From: an uncultured Christensenella sp.
GTDB taxonomy: Bacteria > Bacillota > Clostridia > Christensenellales > Borkfalkiaceae
Assembly: GCA_910577555.1 (NCBI GenBank)
Contig: CAJTLF010000008.1
Coordinates: 22,956-86,955 of the forward strand
DNA length: 64,000 nucleotides
Direction of reading: 5' to 3'
Position 1 is the first letter of the stretch. Each line of letters opens with the position of its first letter. Of this stretch, positions 10,007 through 18,287 are shown in pieces. Under the pieces are notes generated by a model. It searched no databases, was not told the DNA's origin, and saw only the letters and a program-made list of their open reading frames with translations. A program made the position numbers and the translations under genes.

Positions 10007-10012
10007 TAAACG

Positions 10013-10092
10013 GTGGTTGCCACCGGGTAACCGCCCTTGCACCGGACCGCGTCGTTAGGTCTTTGAAGACGCGCGTCAAGGTGTTTTTTTTT
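10013..10092 (+). ncRNA. Structured leader RNA of pnuC, candidate riboswitch/attenuator
   Basis: The GC-rich leader contains several pairings. CGGTGG/CCACCG forms a 6-bp hairpin with a TTG loop (10011-10025). CCTTG (10035-10039) pairs with CAAGG (10077-10081). Inside that, GCGTC (10049-10053) pairs with GACGC (10068-10072). GACC (10045-10048) can pair with GGTC (10058-10061) in the loop, which is an H-type pseudoknot topology. Nine Ts follow at 10084-10092, as at an intrinsic terminator. NAD-family riboswitches (the NAD+-II or pnuC motif) are known upstream of pnuC genes, but I cannot match this sequence to a known consensus by eye. It does not show the thi-box signature expected if the transporter were a thiamine-specific PnuT. 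Confidence 0.55.
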
Positions 10093-10112
10093 GGAAAAAC
10101 GGGAAAAATTGT

Positions 10113-10844
10113 ATGAAATTGCGCAATCCTTTTAAAAATTTAACCAAATTCGAGTGGACGCTGTGGATTTTTTCGCTCGCAGCAATAATAACTTCCTTTT
10201 TCGCGGTGGGCAACACTCAGTACGCAAACCTTGCGGCTTCGCTTTTGGGCGTAACTTCCCTGATATTCGCCGCCCGCGGCGACGCCTTCGGAATGGTTCT
10301 GATGATTGCGTTCAGCACGTTATACGCAACCGTTTCGTTTTTTGCCAAATATTACGGCGAAACTATAATTTACATGTGCATGCAGCTGCCCTGTGCGGTA
10401 ACTTCGCTTATAAGCTGGTTGCGCCACCCGTCGGGAAAGGGCGCGGCGGAAGTGAAGATAGGAAAGTTCTCAAAAAAGCATATTTTCATAATAGTGCCGC
10501 TCGTAGCGGGCGTTACCACCGCCGCATACTTCACCTTGCGGGCGTTCGATACGGCAAACCTTATAGTGAGCACCATTTCGGTAGCAACCAGCTTAACCGC
10601 CCTATATCTTATGATTTTGCGCATTCCCGCATACGCTCTCGCCTTTATTTTAAACGACCTTGTGCTTATAACGCTGTGGGGCGTAGCCTGCGCGACTTCG
10701 CTCGACTACCTTTCGCTTACCGTGTGCTTTTCGATATTCCTTTTAAACGACACCTATACCTTTATATGCTGGACTAAGCGCAAAAAGCGGCAGAGCCAAA
10801 CCCAACCCGCCGCGCAGACCGAAGTAAACGAAGAAGAAAAATAA
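10113..10844 (+). CDS. pnuC: PnuC-type nicotinamide riboside transporter
   Basis: 243 residues, within the PnuC family's usual length. About seven hydrophobic helices are visible, with a conserved first block (FEWTLWIFSLAAIITSFF), the substrate-lining pattern around YYGETIIYMCMQLPCAVTSLISWLRHP and the C-terminal block LSLTVCFSIFLLNDTYTFICW. A charged tail follows. The family carries out facilitated diffusion of nicotinamide riboside or related vitamins across the cytoplasmic membrane, coupled to phosphorylation inside the cell. Substrate choice within the family (NR, thiamine or riboflavin) is not certain from sequence. The convergent neighbours niaR, nadC and nadB make an NAD precursor the likely substrate. 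It is expressed from its own promoter through a structured leader. The ribosome binding site is modest (GGGAAAAATTGT before the ATG). Confidence 0.88.
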   Translation: MKLRNPFKNLTKFEWTLWIFSLAAIITSFFAVGNTQYANLAASLLGVTSLIFAARGDAFGMVLMIAFSTLYATVSFFAKYYGETIIYMCMQLPCAVTSLISWLRHPSGKGAAEVKIGKFSKKHIFIIVPLVAGVTTAAYFTLRAFDTANLIVSTISVATSLTALYLMILRIPAYALAFILNDLVLITLWGVACATSLDYLSLTVCFSIFLLNDTYTFICWTKRKKRQSQTQPAAQTEVNEEEK

Positions 10845-10870
10845 AGCGCGGGGCGTTGCCCCGCGCTTTT
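10843..10870. terminator. Bidirectional terminator between pnuC and niaR
   Basis: Perfect 12-bp stem AAAGCGCGGGGC/GCCCCGCGCTTT with loop GTT (10843-10869), ending in T-rich sequence rightward and a run of As on the left that serves the opposite strand. It sits between convergent genes and overlaps both stop regions. Confidence 0.85.
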
Positions 10871-11378
10871 AAATTTCGATTAAAAACCCTTTATTTCTGA
10901 GTAATTTTTCAATTTCGTCCAAAGCTTCTTCGTTTTCGGCGGAAACGGTATGGTAATGATACCCGTCCGTAACGCTCATAAGCGGCTTGGACGCGCCCGA
11001 AACGAGAGAGCGGTAAAGCTCTTCCACGTTGGTTCTGTTATACAAATCCAGCCGCTCGGTTATTCTGCCGTACACGCGGTGATTGACGAACACGTCTTCT
11101 ATACGCCCGCCCGCATCTATTACCGCAACGCCTTCGTCGACTATTTCTTCGAAGGAATGACGGCACTTGAACACGCGCGACGCCTTGGTCTTGGTTTCGA
11201 GCACGTACCCGCGGTTGGTTGCCGTAACGGCGTACCCGCCCGCGCGTAAAACGGCTATATCCTGCACTATAACCTGCCGCGATACCTTGAATTTTTCGGC
11301 AAGCACCGCCGCCGCAACGGGGTTATCAGAGTTGCCTATAAGGCTTAAAATTTCGCCGCGCCTTTCGTTGGCTTTCAT
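10869..11378 (-). CDS. niaR: NAD biosynthesis repressor NiaR (HTH_11 plus 3H domain)
   Basis: 169 residues. The N-terminal winged helix (about 1-60: RRGEILSLIGNSDNPVAA, then the recognition region FKVSRQVIVQDIAVLRAGG) is followed by the 3H ligand-binding domain, with conserved His residues visible in CRHSFEEI, VNHRVYG and DGYHYHTV. Known members repress NAD de novo synthesis and niacin uptake genes in Firmicutes with nicotinate as co-repressor. It is the last gene of nadB-nadC-niaR, and its start codon shares one base with the nadC stop (TAATG), so it is probably autoregulated through the operon promoter. Confidence 0.92.
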   Translation of the reverse strand: MKANERRGEILSLIGNSDNPVAAAVLAEKFKVSRQVIVQDIAVLRAGGYAVTATNRGYVLETKTKASRVFKCRHSFEEIVDEGVAVIDAGGRIEDVFVNHRVYGRITERLDLYNRTNVEELYRSLVSGASKPLMSVTDGYHYHTVSAENEEALDEIEKLLRNKGFLIEI

Positions 11379-12238
11379 TATTCCACCACCGGATGAAGAT
11401 TTTTGAGCGACAGGTCGAGTATGGGCGCGCTGTGCGTGAGCGCGCCGCTCGAAACGAAATCCACACCCGTTGAAATTATAGCCGTGATATTTTCTTTGGT
11501 AACGTTTCCGCTACACTCGGTAAGAGCCTTGCCGTCAATCATTGCGACGGCTTTTTTCATATCTTCTACCGACATATTGTCCAGCATAATGATATCTGCA
11601 CCCGCCTGCAACGCTTCGCGGCATTGCTCCAAGGTTTCGACTTCAACTTCTATTTTGCGCACGAACGAAGAGTATTCCTTAGCCGCTTTAACTGCGGCGG
11701 TAATTCCGCCCGCCGCGCCTATATGGTTATCTTTTAGCATAACCCCGTCCGAAAGGTTATAGCGGTGGTTGTTGCCGCCGCCGCACCTTACCGCGTACTT
11801 TTCGAAAAGGCGCATATTGGGCGTGGTTTTGCGGGTATCGAGCAGTTTTGTCTTACTTCCCTTTAACAGCTCGGCGACCTGCGCGGTGTAGGTTGCGATG
11901 CCGCTCATTCTCTGCAAATAGTTCAAAGCGGTGCGCTCGCCCTGCAACAATACCCTTATATCCCCCGTTAAATCGGCTATATGCCGGGACTTAGCCACTT
12001 TATCGCCGTCCTTTGCATAAAACTTTATTTCGGTTGCGGGGTCGAGTATTTTAAAGGTGCGGGCAAAAACTTCAAGCCCGCATATGACGCCGTTTTGCTT
12101 GCATATAAGCTGTACCGTACCCTTTTTATACTCCTTTATAACGGCGTTGGTGCTTACGTCTTCGTTGGATATATCTTCCTTTAACGCAAGGCGGATAAGC
12201 TCGTCTGCATTCAGAGCCAAGGTTGCGGGGTCGTTCAT
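11378..12238 (-). CDS. nadC: Quinolinate phosphoribosyltransferase (nicotinate-nucleotide pyrophosphorylase, carboxylating)
   Basis: 286 residues, the family's normal length. It converts quinolinate and PRPP to nicotinate mononucleotide, CO2 and PPi in the cytoplasm. Visible motifs include ALKEDISNEDVSTNAV at the N-terminus, GERTALNYLQRMSGIAT, LDTRKTTPNMRLFEKYAVRCGGG (active-site Arg/Lys and the GGG turn), the HR-containing stretch after it, and VEVETLEQ and DIIMLDNMS in the barrel. Its ATG overlaps the nadB stop by 4 bp and its stop touches the niaR start, so the three genes are translationally coupled. Confidence 0.95.
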   Translation of the reverse strand: MNDPATLALNADELIRLALKEDISNEDVSTNAVIKEYKKGTVQLICKQNGVICGLEVFARTFKILDPATEIKFYAKDGDKVAKSRHIADLTGDIRVLLQGERTALNYLQRMSGIATYTAQVAELLKGSKTKLLDTRKTTPNMRLFEKYAVRCGGGNNHRYNLSDGVMLKDNHIGAAGGITAAVKAAKEYSSFVRKIEVEVETLEQCREALQAGADIIMLDNMSVEDMKKAVAMIDGKALTECSGNVTKENITAIISTGVDFVSSGALTHSAPILDLSLKNLHPVVE

Positions 12239-13548
12239 ATCTTTTTCTCCTTTTTTTCGCGTTTTATTCGTTTGACAAGCGCGAGCAAGTCGCGCTTAAA
12301 GCCTTGTAAAATTTCTTTCGGGTGGGCGTATTCTTCTGAAATTGCCGCATATTCGGGGGGCAATTGCCTTGCCGCGGAATAGCTTGCCGCTATATTCAGC
12401 GCGGCGCGCTTGGCAAAGAGCAGACTTTCCAAAAGCGAATTGGACGCAAGGCGGTTTGCTCCGTGTACTCCGTTACAGCACGTTTCCCCCACCGCGTACA
12501 GCCGTTCCATAGTGGTTTTGCCGTTAAGGTCGCTGCGCACGCCGCCCATAAAATAGTGCTGTGCGGGGACTACGGGGATAGGCTGAGTAAATACGTCGTA
12601 GCCTTCTTCGCGGCATTTTTGCACTATGCCGGGGAAATGGTTTTTAACTTCTTCCGCGTCAATGGTGCGCATATCCAGCCAAACGTGTTTGGTGCCGTCC
12701 CTTTCCATCGTCTTTAATATTTCGGCGGTTACCACGTCGCGCGGTTGCAGCTCGTCGGTAAAGCGTTGAAAATTTTTATCGAGCAGGTGCGCCCCTTCGC
12801 CGCGCACGCTCTCCGAAATGAGAAAGCTCCGTTTATCGGGCTTATCGGTATACAGCGTGGTCGGGTGAATTTGTATATAGTCCACGTTGTCCACCGCGAC
12901 GCCGTGCTTCAAGCACACCGAAACGCCGTCGCCCGTGAGAATGCGGAAGTTGGTCGAATAGTCGAATATGCCGCCCACGCCGCCGCACGCAAGCACCGTG
13001 TAGTCGGCGAAAATTTTATATACCCTGCCGCTCGCGTTATCCATAACGACCACGCCGAAACACTCGTTGCCGTCGCAAATCAGGTCAAGCATAGTGGTAT
13101 CGGTAATTATGCGGACGTTTTTAAGCGTTTGCACCTTTTGCATAAGGCGGGAAGTGATTTCCCTGCCCGTGCAGTCCTTATGGAAACAAATTCTGTTTCT
13201 GGAGTGTCCGCCTTCGCGCGTTAAGTCGAGCGAGCCGTCTTTTTTCCTTGCAAACTCCGCGCCGAAAGATATAAGCTCGTCGATAATTTCGGGCGACGAC
13301 TTTACCATACACTCTACCGCCGCCGCGTCGTTTTCGTAATGACCCGCGCGCATGGTGTCGTCGAAATAGCTCTTAAAGTCGCTATCCCCCTGCATACGGC
13401 ATATGCCGCCCTGCGCGAGATAGCTGTCGCTCTCTTCCAAGCCGCCCTTGCAGATTATCAGTATGCGTTTGTCGCGCGGCAGATGCAACGCGCAGTTAAG
13501 CCCCGCGACGCCCGCCCCGACGATTACCGCGTCGAATTTTTCGTTCAA
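12235..13548 (-). CDS. nadB: L-aspartate oxidase
   Basis: 437 residues, shorter than the roughly 530 of E. coli NadB because the C-terminal helical domain is reduced; similarly short forms are known in Firmicutes. It oxidises L-aspartate to iminoaspartate with FAD. The Rossmann motif (VGAGVAGLNCAL) opens the protein. Later motifs are SDSYLAQGGICR, GGHSRNRICFHKDCTGREI, LACGGVGG, QIHPTTL, RDVVTAEI, PAQHYFMGGVRSDLNGKT and the FAD block YAVGETCCNGVHGANRLASNSLLE. Quinolinate synthase (NadA), which uses its product, is not in the window although nadA often lies in this operon. The promoter upstream contains repeat elements consistent with NiaR control. Confidence 0.95.
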   Translation of the reverse strand: MNEKFDAVIVGAGVAGLNCALHLPRDKRILIICKGGLEESDSYLAQGGICRMQGDSDFKSYFDDTMRAGHYENDAAAVECMVKSSPEIIDELISFGAEFARKKDGSLDLTREGGHSRNRICFHKDCTGREITSRLMQKVQTLKNVRIITDTTMLDLICDGNECFGVVVMDNASGRVYKIFADYTVLACGGVGGIFDYSTNFRILTGDGVSVCLKHGVAVDNVDYIQIHPTTLYTDKPDKRSFLISESVRGEGAHLLDKNFQRFTDELQPRDVVTAEILKTMERDGTKHVWLDMRTIDAEEVKNHFPGIVQKCREEGYDVFTQPIPVVPAQHYFMGGVRSDLNGKTTMERLYAVGETCCNGVHGANRLASNSLLESLLFAKRAALNIAASYSAARQLPPEYAAISEEYAHPKEILQGFKRDLLALVKRIKREKKEKKI

Positions 13549-13578
13549 ATTATACCTGCTTTATACTTTATTTGTATT

Positions 13579-13622
13579 ACTTTACACCAAAAACTTTACA
13601 CCTGTCAAGTCATATGTAAAGT
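13579..13622 (-). promoter_or_regulatory. nadB operon promoter with candidate NiaR operator repeats
   Basis: On the minus strand, -35 TTGACA (13603-13608), an 18-bp spacer and -10 TAAAGT (13579-13584). ACTTTACACC occurs twice in direct orientation, at 13579-13588 and 13593-13602, overlapping the -10 and abutting the -35. An inverted half (ATGTAAAGT) ends at 13622. NiaR as the binding protein is inferred from the operon, which encodes it. Confidence 0.6.
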
Positions 13623-13731
13623 ATTTGAAAATTTTTCGTTACGCGCGGAAGAATTAATCGACAAAATAACAAAATTTTATGCGTATTATAACGGCGGCGC
13701 GGATAATATGATAAACCGTAAGGAGTGAAAT

Positions 13732-14241
13732 ATGAACGTTTCTCAATTTATAGGAAAAAAAGTTGTAAGCACGCAGGGCAAGACGGGCTACGTGCTTTCG
13801 GTAAACGGCGGCAACGGCAGGGTTGAGTGTCTGGCTTGCGCGGACGAAGACGAAAAAGAGTTCTTAATCGACGTAAAAAATATAGTGAGCGCGGGCGAAA
13901 AAATAGTGTTCGACGACAGGGCGGGCGCGATGGCGGCGGCTAAGCCTTTAAGGCTGGGGCGCGCGGGGTTCGACGAGAGCGGGGCGTACCTTGGCGAGAT
14001 TTGCGACTATATTTTTAAGGGCAACGCGCTGTTAAAGGCGAAAATAGGCAAAAAAAATTACCCCGCCGAACGCCTTGTATGCGGCGACGTGGTAATAGTT
14101 AAACACGTTAAAAAGCTGACCTGCGACGTCGTGAAGGACGGCGAAGTTATTTTTAAAAAGGGAACGCCCGTTACCAAAGCGTTGTTGAAAAAGGCTCAGG
14201 CACTGGGCGAATACGTACAGACTAACCTTAAATCGATATAG
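13732..14241 (+). CDS. PRC-barrel domain protein
   Basis: 169 residues with a good ribosome binding site (AAGGAG, 7 bases before the ATG). The N-terminal half (MNVSQFIGKKVVSTQGKTGY, then a G-rich turn) has the strand pattern of a PRC-barrel, and a second barrel-like stretch begins near residue 65 (LRLGRAGFDESGAYLGEICDYIF). The last 40 residues repeat short strands (LTCDVVKDGEVIFKKGTPVT). PRC-barrel proteins take part in RNA processing or photosynthetic assembly in other lineages. In Clostridia such stand-alone proteins are mostly uncharacterised, so no specific role is assigned. It is divergent from nadB and convergent with a membrane protein gene 2 bp away. Confidence 0.75.
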   Translation: MNVSQFIGKKVVSTQGKTGYVLSVNGGNGRVECLACADEDEKEFLIDVKNIVSAGEKIVFDDRAGAMAAAKPLRLGRAGFDESGAYLGEICDYIFKGNALLKAKIGKKNYPAERLVCGDVVIVKHVKKLTCDVVKDGEVIFKKGTPVTKALLKKAQALGEYVQTNLKSI

Positions 14242-14243
14242 CC

Positions 14244-14876
14244 CTATACGTTATATTTTGCCATAAGCTTTAAAAGTGCGTTGAAGTTCTCGTTTAAAAT
14301 TTCCGCTTCCGTGGGGGTGAGCGAGCCTTTTATCTGCAACACCGCAAGGGTATTTTTTAATTTTTCCAGCTCCTGCCTGTCCGTTTTGGACAGGTTTTTG
14401 CTTAACAGCTTGTCCGTTACCGCAACGGCGTGTTCAAGGCGCACGCTCGTCTTTGCCGCAGGGGCGTTGGGCGCGGGTTGTTCGGGTCTTGCCTGCCTTG
14501 CAGACGGCTGGGCGACGGGTATTGCCGTTACGGCGGTCTGCTGAACTACTCTCTGCCCCGCATGCCCGGGACGGGAATCGAACGCGCACAGCGCACCGTA
14601 AGATATATATCCCGCCACCCAGAAGAGAACTGCCGTTATGACAGCCTGCGAAAGCTCCCTTTCCATTAAAAACAGCGCAAGGCATACGCCCGCGTAGGCG
14701 TTGGTGAGCGCGAGATACGGTCTTTTAGACGCGGCGCGAGCCTTTTTGGAAAAGATACAGCACGCCAGCGAGAGAATGAAAATTCCGAGATAGGACGCCC
14801 ATACCCCTATTACGAGAGTATTGAACGGTATTCCCGTTATAAAAGAATAAATTTTATCAGCTATAGTCGAACACAT
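14244..14876 (-). CDS. Membrane protein of unknown function
   Basis: 210 residues. Three hydrophobic segments lie at about 16-40, 55-72 and 77-99 (NTLVIGVWASYLGIFILSLA, YLALTNAYAGVCLALFLM, AVITAVLFWVAGYISYGAL). A Pro/Ala/Gln-rich linker at about 110-150 leads to a helical cytoplasmic tail with coiled-coil character (ETDK-like heptads from about 155 to the end). I do not recognise the family. No strong ribosome binding site precedes the ATG. It lies 63 bp downstream of addA and may be read from the addBA transcript. Confidence 0.6.
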   Translation of the reverse strand: MCSTIADKIYSFITGIPFNTLVIGVWASYLGIFILSLACCIFSKKARAASKRPYLALTNAYAGVCLALFLMERELSQAVITAVLFWVAGYISYGALCAFDSRPGHAGQRVVQQTAVTAIPVAQPSARQARPEQPAPNAPAAKTSVRLEHAVAVTDKLLSKNLSKTDRQELEKLKNTLAVLQIKGSLTPTEAEILNENFNALLKLMAKYNV

Positions 14877-14939
14877 CGCGTTAATTATAGCCGTAAATTT
14901 TTGAAATAATCCGTCCGATACCGTCGAATTTGCGATTTT

Positions 14940-17900
14940 TTAAACGATTTCCACCTGTCTGCGCAGACGGATATTTACGATAGTGGTTGAAATATTGCTT
15001 TCCGCGACGCCCAAAATGACGGACGCCGCCTTTTTATAAAGCTTCAACTGCTTTTCGTAAGTGCTTTTCAGATACCCGTCCGACTTGTCCGAATACTTGT
15101 AGTCGATAATCTTCACGCCGAATTTGCCTACGGCGAGAAGGTCTATCGCGCCCTGAACGAGAACGAAGTCGTCTGCGGTTACGTCTAAAATTTCGTTGGC
15201 GGGCAAACGGCAGAGAAATTCCTGCTCGCGTTTAAGCTCTGCGCCTGCAAGCCCCGCGAACACGGGCATACGCAGAATTTCGGAAAGCTCGGCTTCGTTC
15301 AATAGCGCGGTCTGCTCTTCGCTCATAAGTCCCTTGGACAAGAATGCGTCAAGCTGGGCGCGGATACCTTCAGGCGAATTTACCGTGAAGTCGCACAGCT
15401 CCATAAAGCGGTGATAGGCTATGCCGCGCTCCGCGCCCGTTTCGCCTTCGCCGCCGAACAGCTTGCGCTCGGCGTAGCGCGGCTCGTCCGCGCCCATTCT
15501 TAAAATTGCGGACGCCGAGCTTTTGACGGGCAAATCCACGCTGTTTGCGTGGGCGTAAGGCTTTGCAAATCTCTCTTCTATTTTCTTATACAAAAATTCG
15601 TCCGCGCCCGCGATAATCGGCTCGTCGGCGGACGGGTCGAACTCGGCGTGCGGGGTCACGCGCTCGGGCATAAATTTGCCCATATCGAATAAATCGGAAT
15701 AGCGTTTTGCGTCGAGAGCGGCAAGACGGTCGAACGGGGTAAGCTCTTCGGCGAGAATATGCAGGCGGCACATTGCGCGGGTGCAAGCCACGTAAAAGAG
15801 ATTGAGTTCGTTTTTGAGCTCTTCTTCGTCGCTTTTACGCTTTATAAGTCTTCGCAGAAGAGTCTTGTTTACGATTAAATTTTCCGTATCGAAAGCCTTG
15901 GGTGCAAAGCCGTATTCTTCGTCGAAGGGTATTTCGGCGTAGTCCGCGCCCTTGAAGGATTTGCAGATATCGGCAATTATTACTATGGGATATTCCAGCC
16001 CCTTTGACGCGTGCATGGAAGTTATCTTTATGCTGTCCGCAACGGCGGGCGCGGGAGCGGAAACTTCGTAACCGCCCGTCTTGATTTTTTGCAGAAAGGC
16101 GGAAACGGAGAGATTGGCTCCTTCTTCGGCAAGGCGGAGTACGGTTTTTACCTTTTGTTCGCCGCCCGCGCCGTAACCGCTCTCTATGCCGTAATTTTCG
16201 AGAAGCTCGTCGATTATCTCGCCGACGGTTAGTATGCCCGACAATTCGCGCAGTTTTTGCAATTTATCCCCGAATATATTGAGTTTACGCGCAATCGTGG
16301 TGGGCAGAACGGCATATTCCTCACAGCAGCGGCGGAAGGTTTTGCGTTCCTTTTTCTCTTTACCGCCGCCACCCATGGAAGCTGCGGGCTTGACCGCGTC
16401 CGCAGTAGCGCGGATTTGCGCAAGCTCGTCTTCGGTAAACCCGCCGAGCGGGGATAAGAGCGCGGTGACGAGCGGGATATCCTGCTCGGCGTCGTCGATG
16501 AGCGAGAGCAAATCGAGCATCTGCCTGACTTCGGGCAGGTTGCAGATATTGGATTCCTGCGCGCCCGATACCGAATAGCCTTCGTCGAGCAGGGCGCGGA
16601 CTATGCCTTCGGTGGAGTCGCCCCTGTTTTTACGCGTTAAAATACATATATCCCCGCACGTAGCGTCGCGGTACTCGCCCGATTTAAGGTCGAATATGCG
16701 GGATTTCAACTCTTCTTCGACTATGGAAAGCACGGCAAGCCCCTCGCGGGTGTGGCTCGTTTTTCTGCCGTCGGCAAGCACGGAATATACGCCCAACTCG
16801 GGCTTTTCTTCTTCGTCCTTGCCGAAAATATGCAGGTGCGCGGAGCCGTAGCCCGCGGGATATAGCCCGCCGAACGACATTTTTGAAGTGTTTTTATAGT
16901 CTACGCCACAGCTTTCCTCAGTCATTATATCGGCGAAAAGGGCGTTCACAAAGTCCAGAACGCCGTCGCCGCTTCTGAAATTGCTTGAAAGCTTTAAGGC
17001 AGTGCCGCCAGAGCTTTCCATACCCGCGAACTTGCGGGAAAAGAATACCGATTTACTGCCGCGGAAGCCGTATATTGCCTGCTTTACGTCGCCGACCAGA
17101 AAGGTTTCGCCCGTAAAGCGGGAAATTATTGCTTCCTGCACGGGATTTACGTCCTGATATTCGTCTACGAAAACGAATTTATAGCCTGAAACTATTTCGT
17201 TGCGGACGCCGTCGTCAGCGAGAAGCTCGAGCACGAAATGCTCTAAATCGTTGTAGTCGAGCTTGTTTTCTTCGCTCTTGACTGCGGCATATTCGCGGTC
17301 GAATTTAATTACTATATCCGAAAAAGCCGCGGCGACCCTGCCGCTTGAAAGAAAGCGGTCAAGCTCGGTTTCGTAATTTTCGAAGTCGCCCGTCAAGTCC
17401 TTATAGCGTTTGGCTACCCCGTCTTTAAACCTTTTGAACTCTTCGCCCGCGAGCTTGTCGCAGTCGGCGTCCGCGGGTTTGCGGGTGATAGACAGCGCGG
17501 GCTTGGCGTCGAAAACGGAGCTTTCCGCGGCGGCGGTGAGCGATATCAGCATTTCGTTGAAAATCTTGTCGTATACCGCCTGCTTCTGCGTTTGGGGAAA
17601 GGTTGCGCGGAAATCGTTTACCGCCGAAATCAAAGCGGCGTATTTGGGCTTGAGAGAGCTTGCATAATCCGCGCATAGCCTGTCGAAGCCGTCTTTACTA
17701 TACAGCGAGCGGGAATTTTCGAGAATATTCAGGTAGTCGGCGCAGGAGCGGATTTCCGAATGAGCCTGCAAAACGAGCCTGCGCAGAGACCCGTCGCTAC
17801 GCTTTTTCATAAAGCACTTCAAGAGTATTTTGAAATCGCGGTCGTCGCTCTCGTAAAGCTCTTCGAACACCGTGTCCATAGCGCGCTTTTTAAGCTCGCG

Positions 17901-18287
17901 GGCGACGGCGTCGTCCGAAGAAATCACTTCGAAATCTGAATTGATGCCGAGCGCGTAGAAATACTTTCTTAAAAGCCTTGCGCAGAACGAGTGAATGGTG
18001 GATACGTCCGCGGTGGATATTTTGGAGAGCTGTACTTTTAATCTGTCGCGGTTCTCCCCCGCGCTTTCTATGCGGGAAACGAGTACCTTGCGGAGCTTTT
18101 CCTTCATCTGCGCGGCGGCTTTTTTGGTGAAGGTAACGGCTAAAATTTCGTCCAGGTCCGCGCCGTTTAACACGGCGTTCGCGAGTTTTTCTATCATTAC
18201 GAAAGTTTTTCCGCTACCCGCCGACGCGGAAACGATTACTTTACCGCGGCTTTCGATTGCCGCAAGCTGTTCTTCAGTAAGTTTCAT
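14940..18287 (-). CDS. addA: ATP-dependent helicase/nuclease subunit A (AddA)
   Basis: 1115 residues, close to the usual ~1200. It is a UvrD/SF1A helicase: Walker A in VSASAGSGKTFVM (residues 17-29), LAVTFTKKAA (motif Ia), FVDEYQDVNPVQ (motif II), LVGDVKQAIYGFRGS (motif III), LSSNFRS (motif IV), ITSMHASKGLEYP (motif V) and FYVACTRA (motif VI). A RecB-type PD-(D/E)XK nuclease domain follows at the C-terminus, with GIAYHRFME, AIDLLAV and IIDYKYS. With AddB it processes double-strand DNA ends to 3' tails for RecA. Its start lies 14 bp inside addB, so the subunits are translationally coupled. Confidence 0.95.
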   Translation of the reverse strand: MKLTEEQLAAIESRGKVIVSASAGSGKTFVMIEKLANAVLNGADLDEILAVTFTKKAAAQMKEKLRKVLVSRIESAGENRDRLKVQLSKISTADVSTIHSFCARLLRKYFYALGINSDFEVISSDDAVARELKKRAMDTVFEELYESDDRDFKILLKCFMKKRSDGSLRRLVLQAHSEIRSCADYLNILENSRSLYSKDGFDRLCADYASSLKPKYAALISAVNDFRATFPQTQKQAVYDKIFNEMLISLTAAAESSVFDAKPALSITRKPADADCDKLAGEEFKRFKDGVAKRYKDLTGDFENYETELDRFLSSGRVAAAFSDIVIKFDREYAAVKSEENKLDYNDLEHFVLELLADDGVRNEIVSGYKFVFVDEYQDVNPVQEAIISRFTGETFLVGDVKQAIYGFRGSKSVFFSRKFAGMESSGGTALKLSSNFRSGDGVLDFVNALFADIMTEESCGVDYKNTSKMSFGGLYPAGYGSAHLHIFGKDEEEKPELGVYSVLADGRKTSHTREGLAVLSIVEEELKSRIFDLKSGEYRDATCGDICILTRKNRGDSTEGIVRALLDEGYSVSGAQESNICNLPEVRQMLDLLSLIDDAEQDIPLVTALLSPLGGFTEDELAQIRATADAVKPAASMGGGGKEKKERKTFRRCCEEYAVLPTTIARKLNIFGDKLQKLRELSGILTVGEIIDELLENYGIESGYGAGGEQKVKTVLRLAEEGANLSVSAFLQKIKTGGYEVSAPAPAVADSIKITSMHASKGLEYPIVIIADICKSFKGADYAEIPFDEEYGFAPKAFDTENLIVNKTLLRRLIKRKSDEEELKNELNLFYVACTRAMCRLHILAEELTPFDRLAALDAKRYSDLFDMGKFMPERVTPHAEFDPSADEPIIAGADEFLYKKIEERFAKPYAHANSVDLPVKSSASAILRMGADEPRYAERKLFGGEGETGAERGIAYHRFMELCDFTVNSPEGIRAQLDAFLSKGLMSEEQTALLNEAELSEILRMPVFAGLAGAELKREQEFLCRLPANEILDVTADDFVLVQGAIDLLAVGKFGVKIIDYKYSDKSDGYLKSTYEKQLKLYKKAASVILGVAESNISTTIVNIRLRRQVEIV

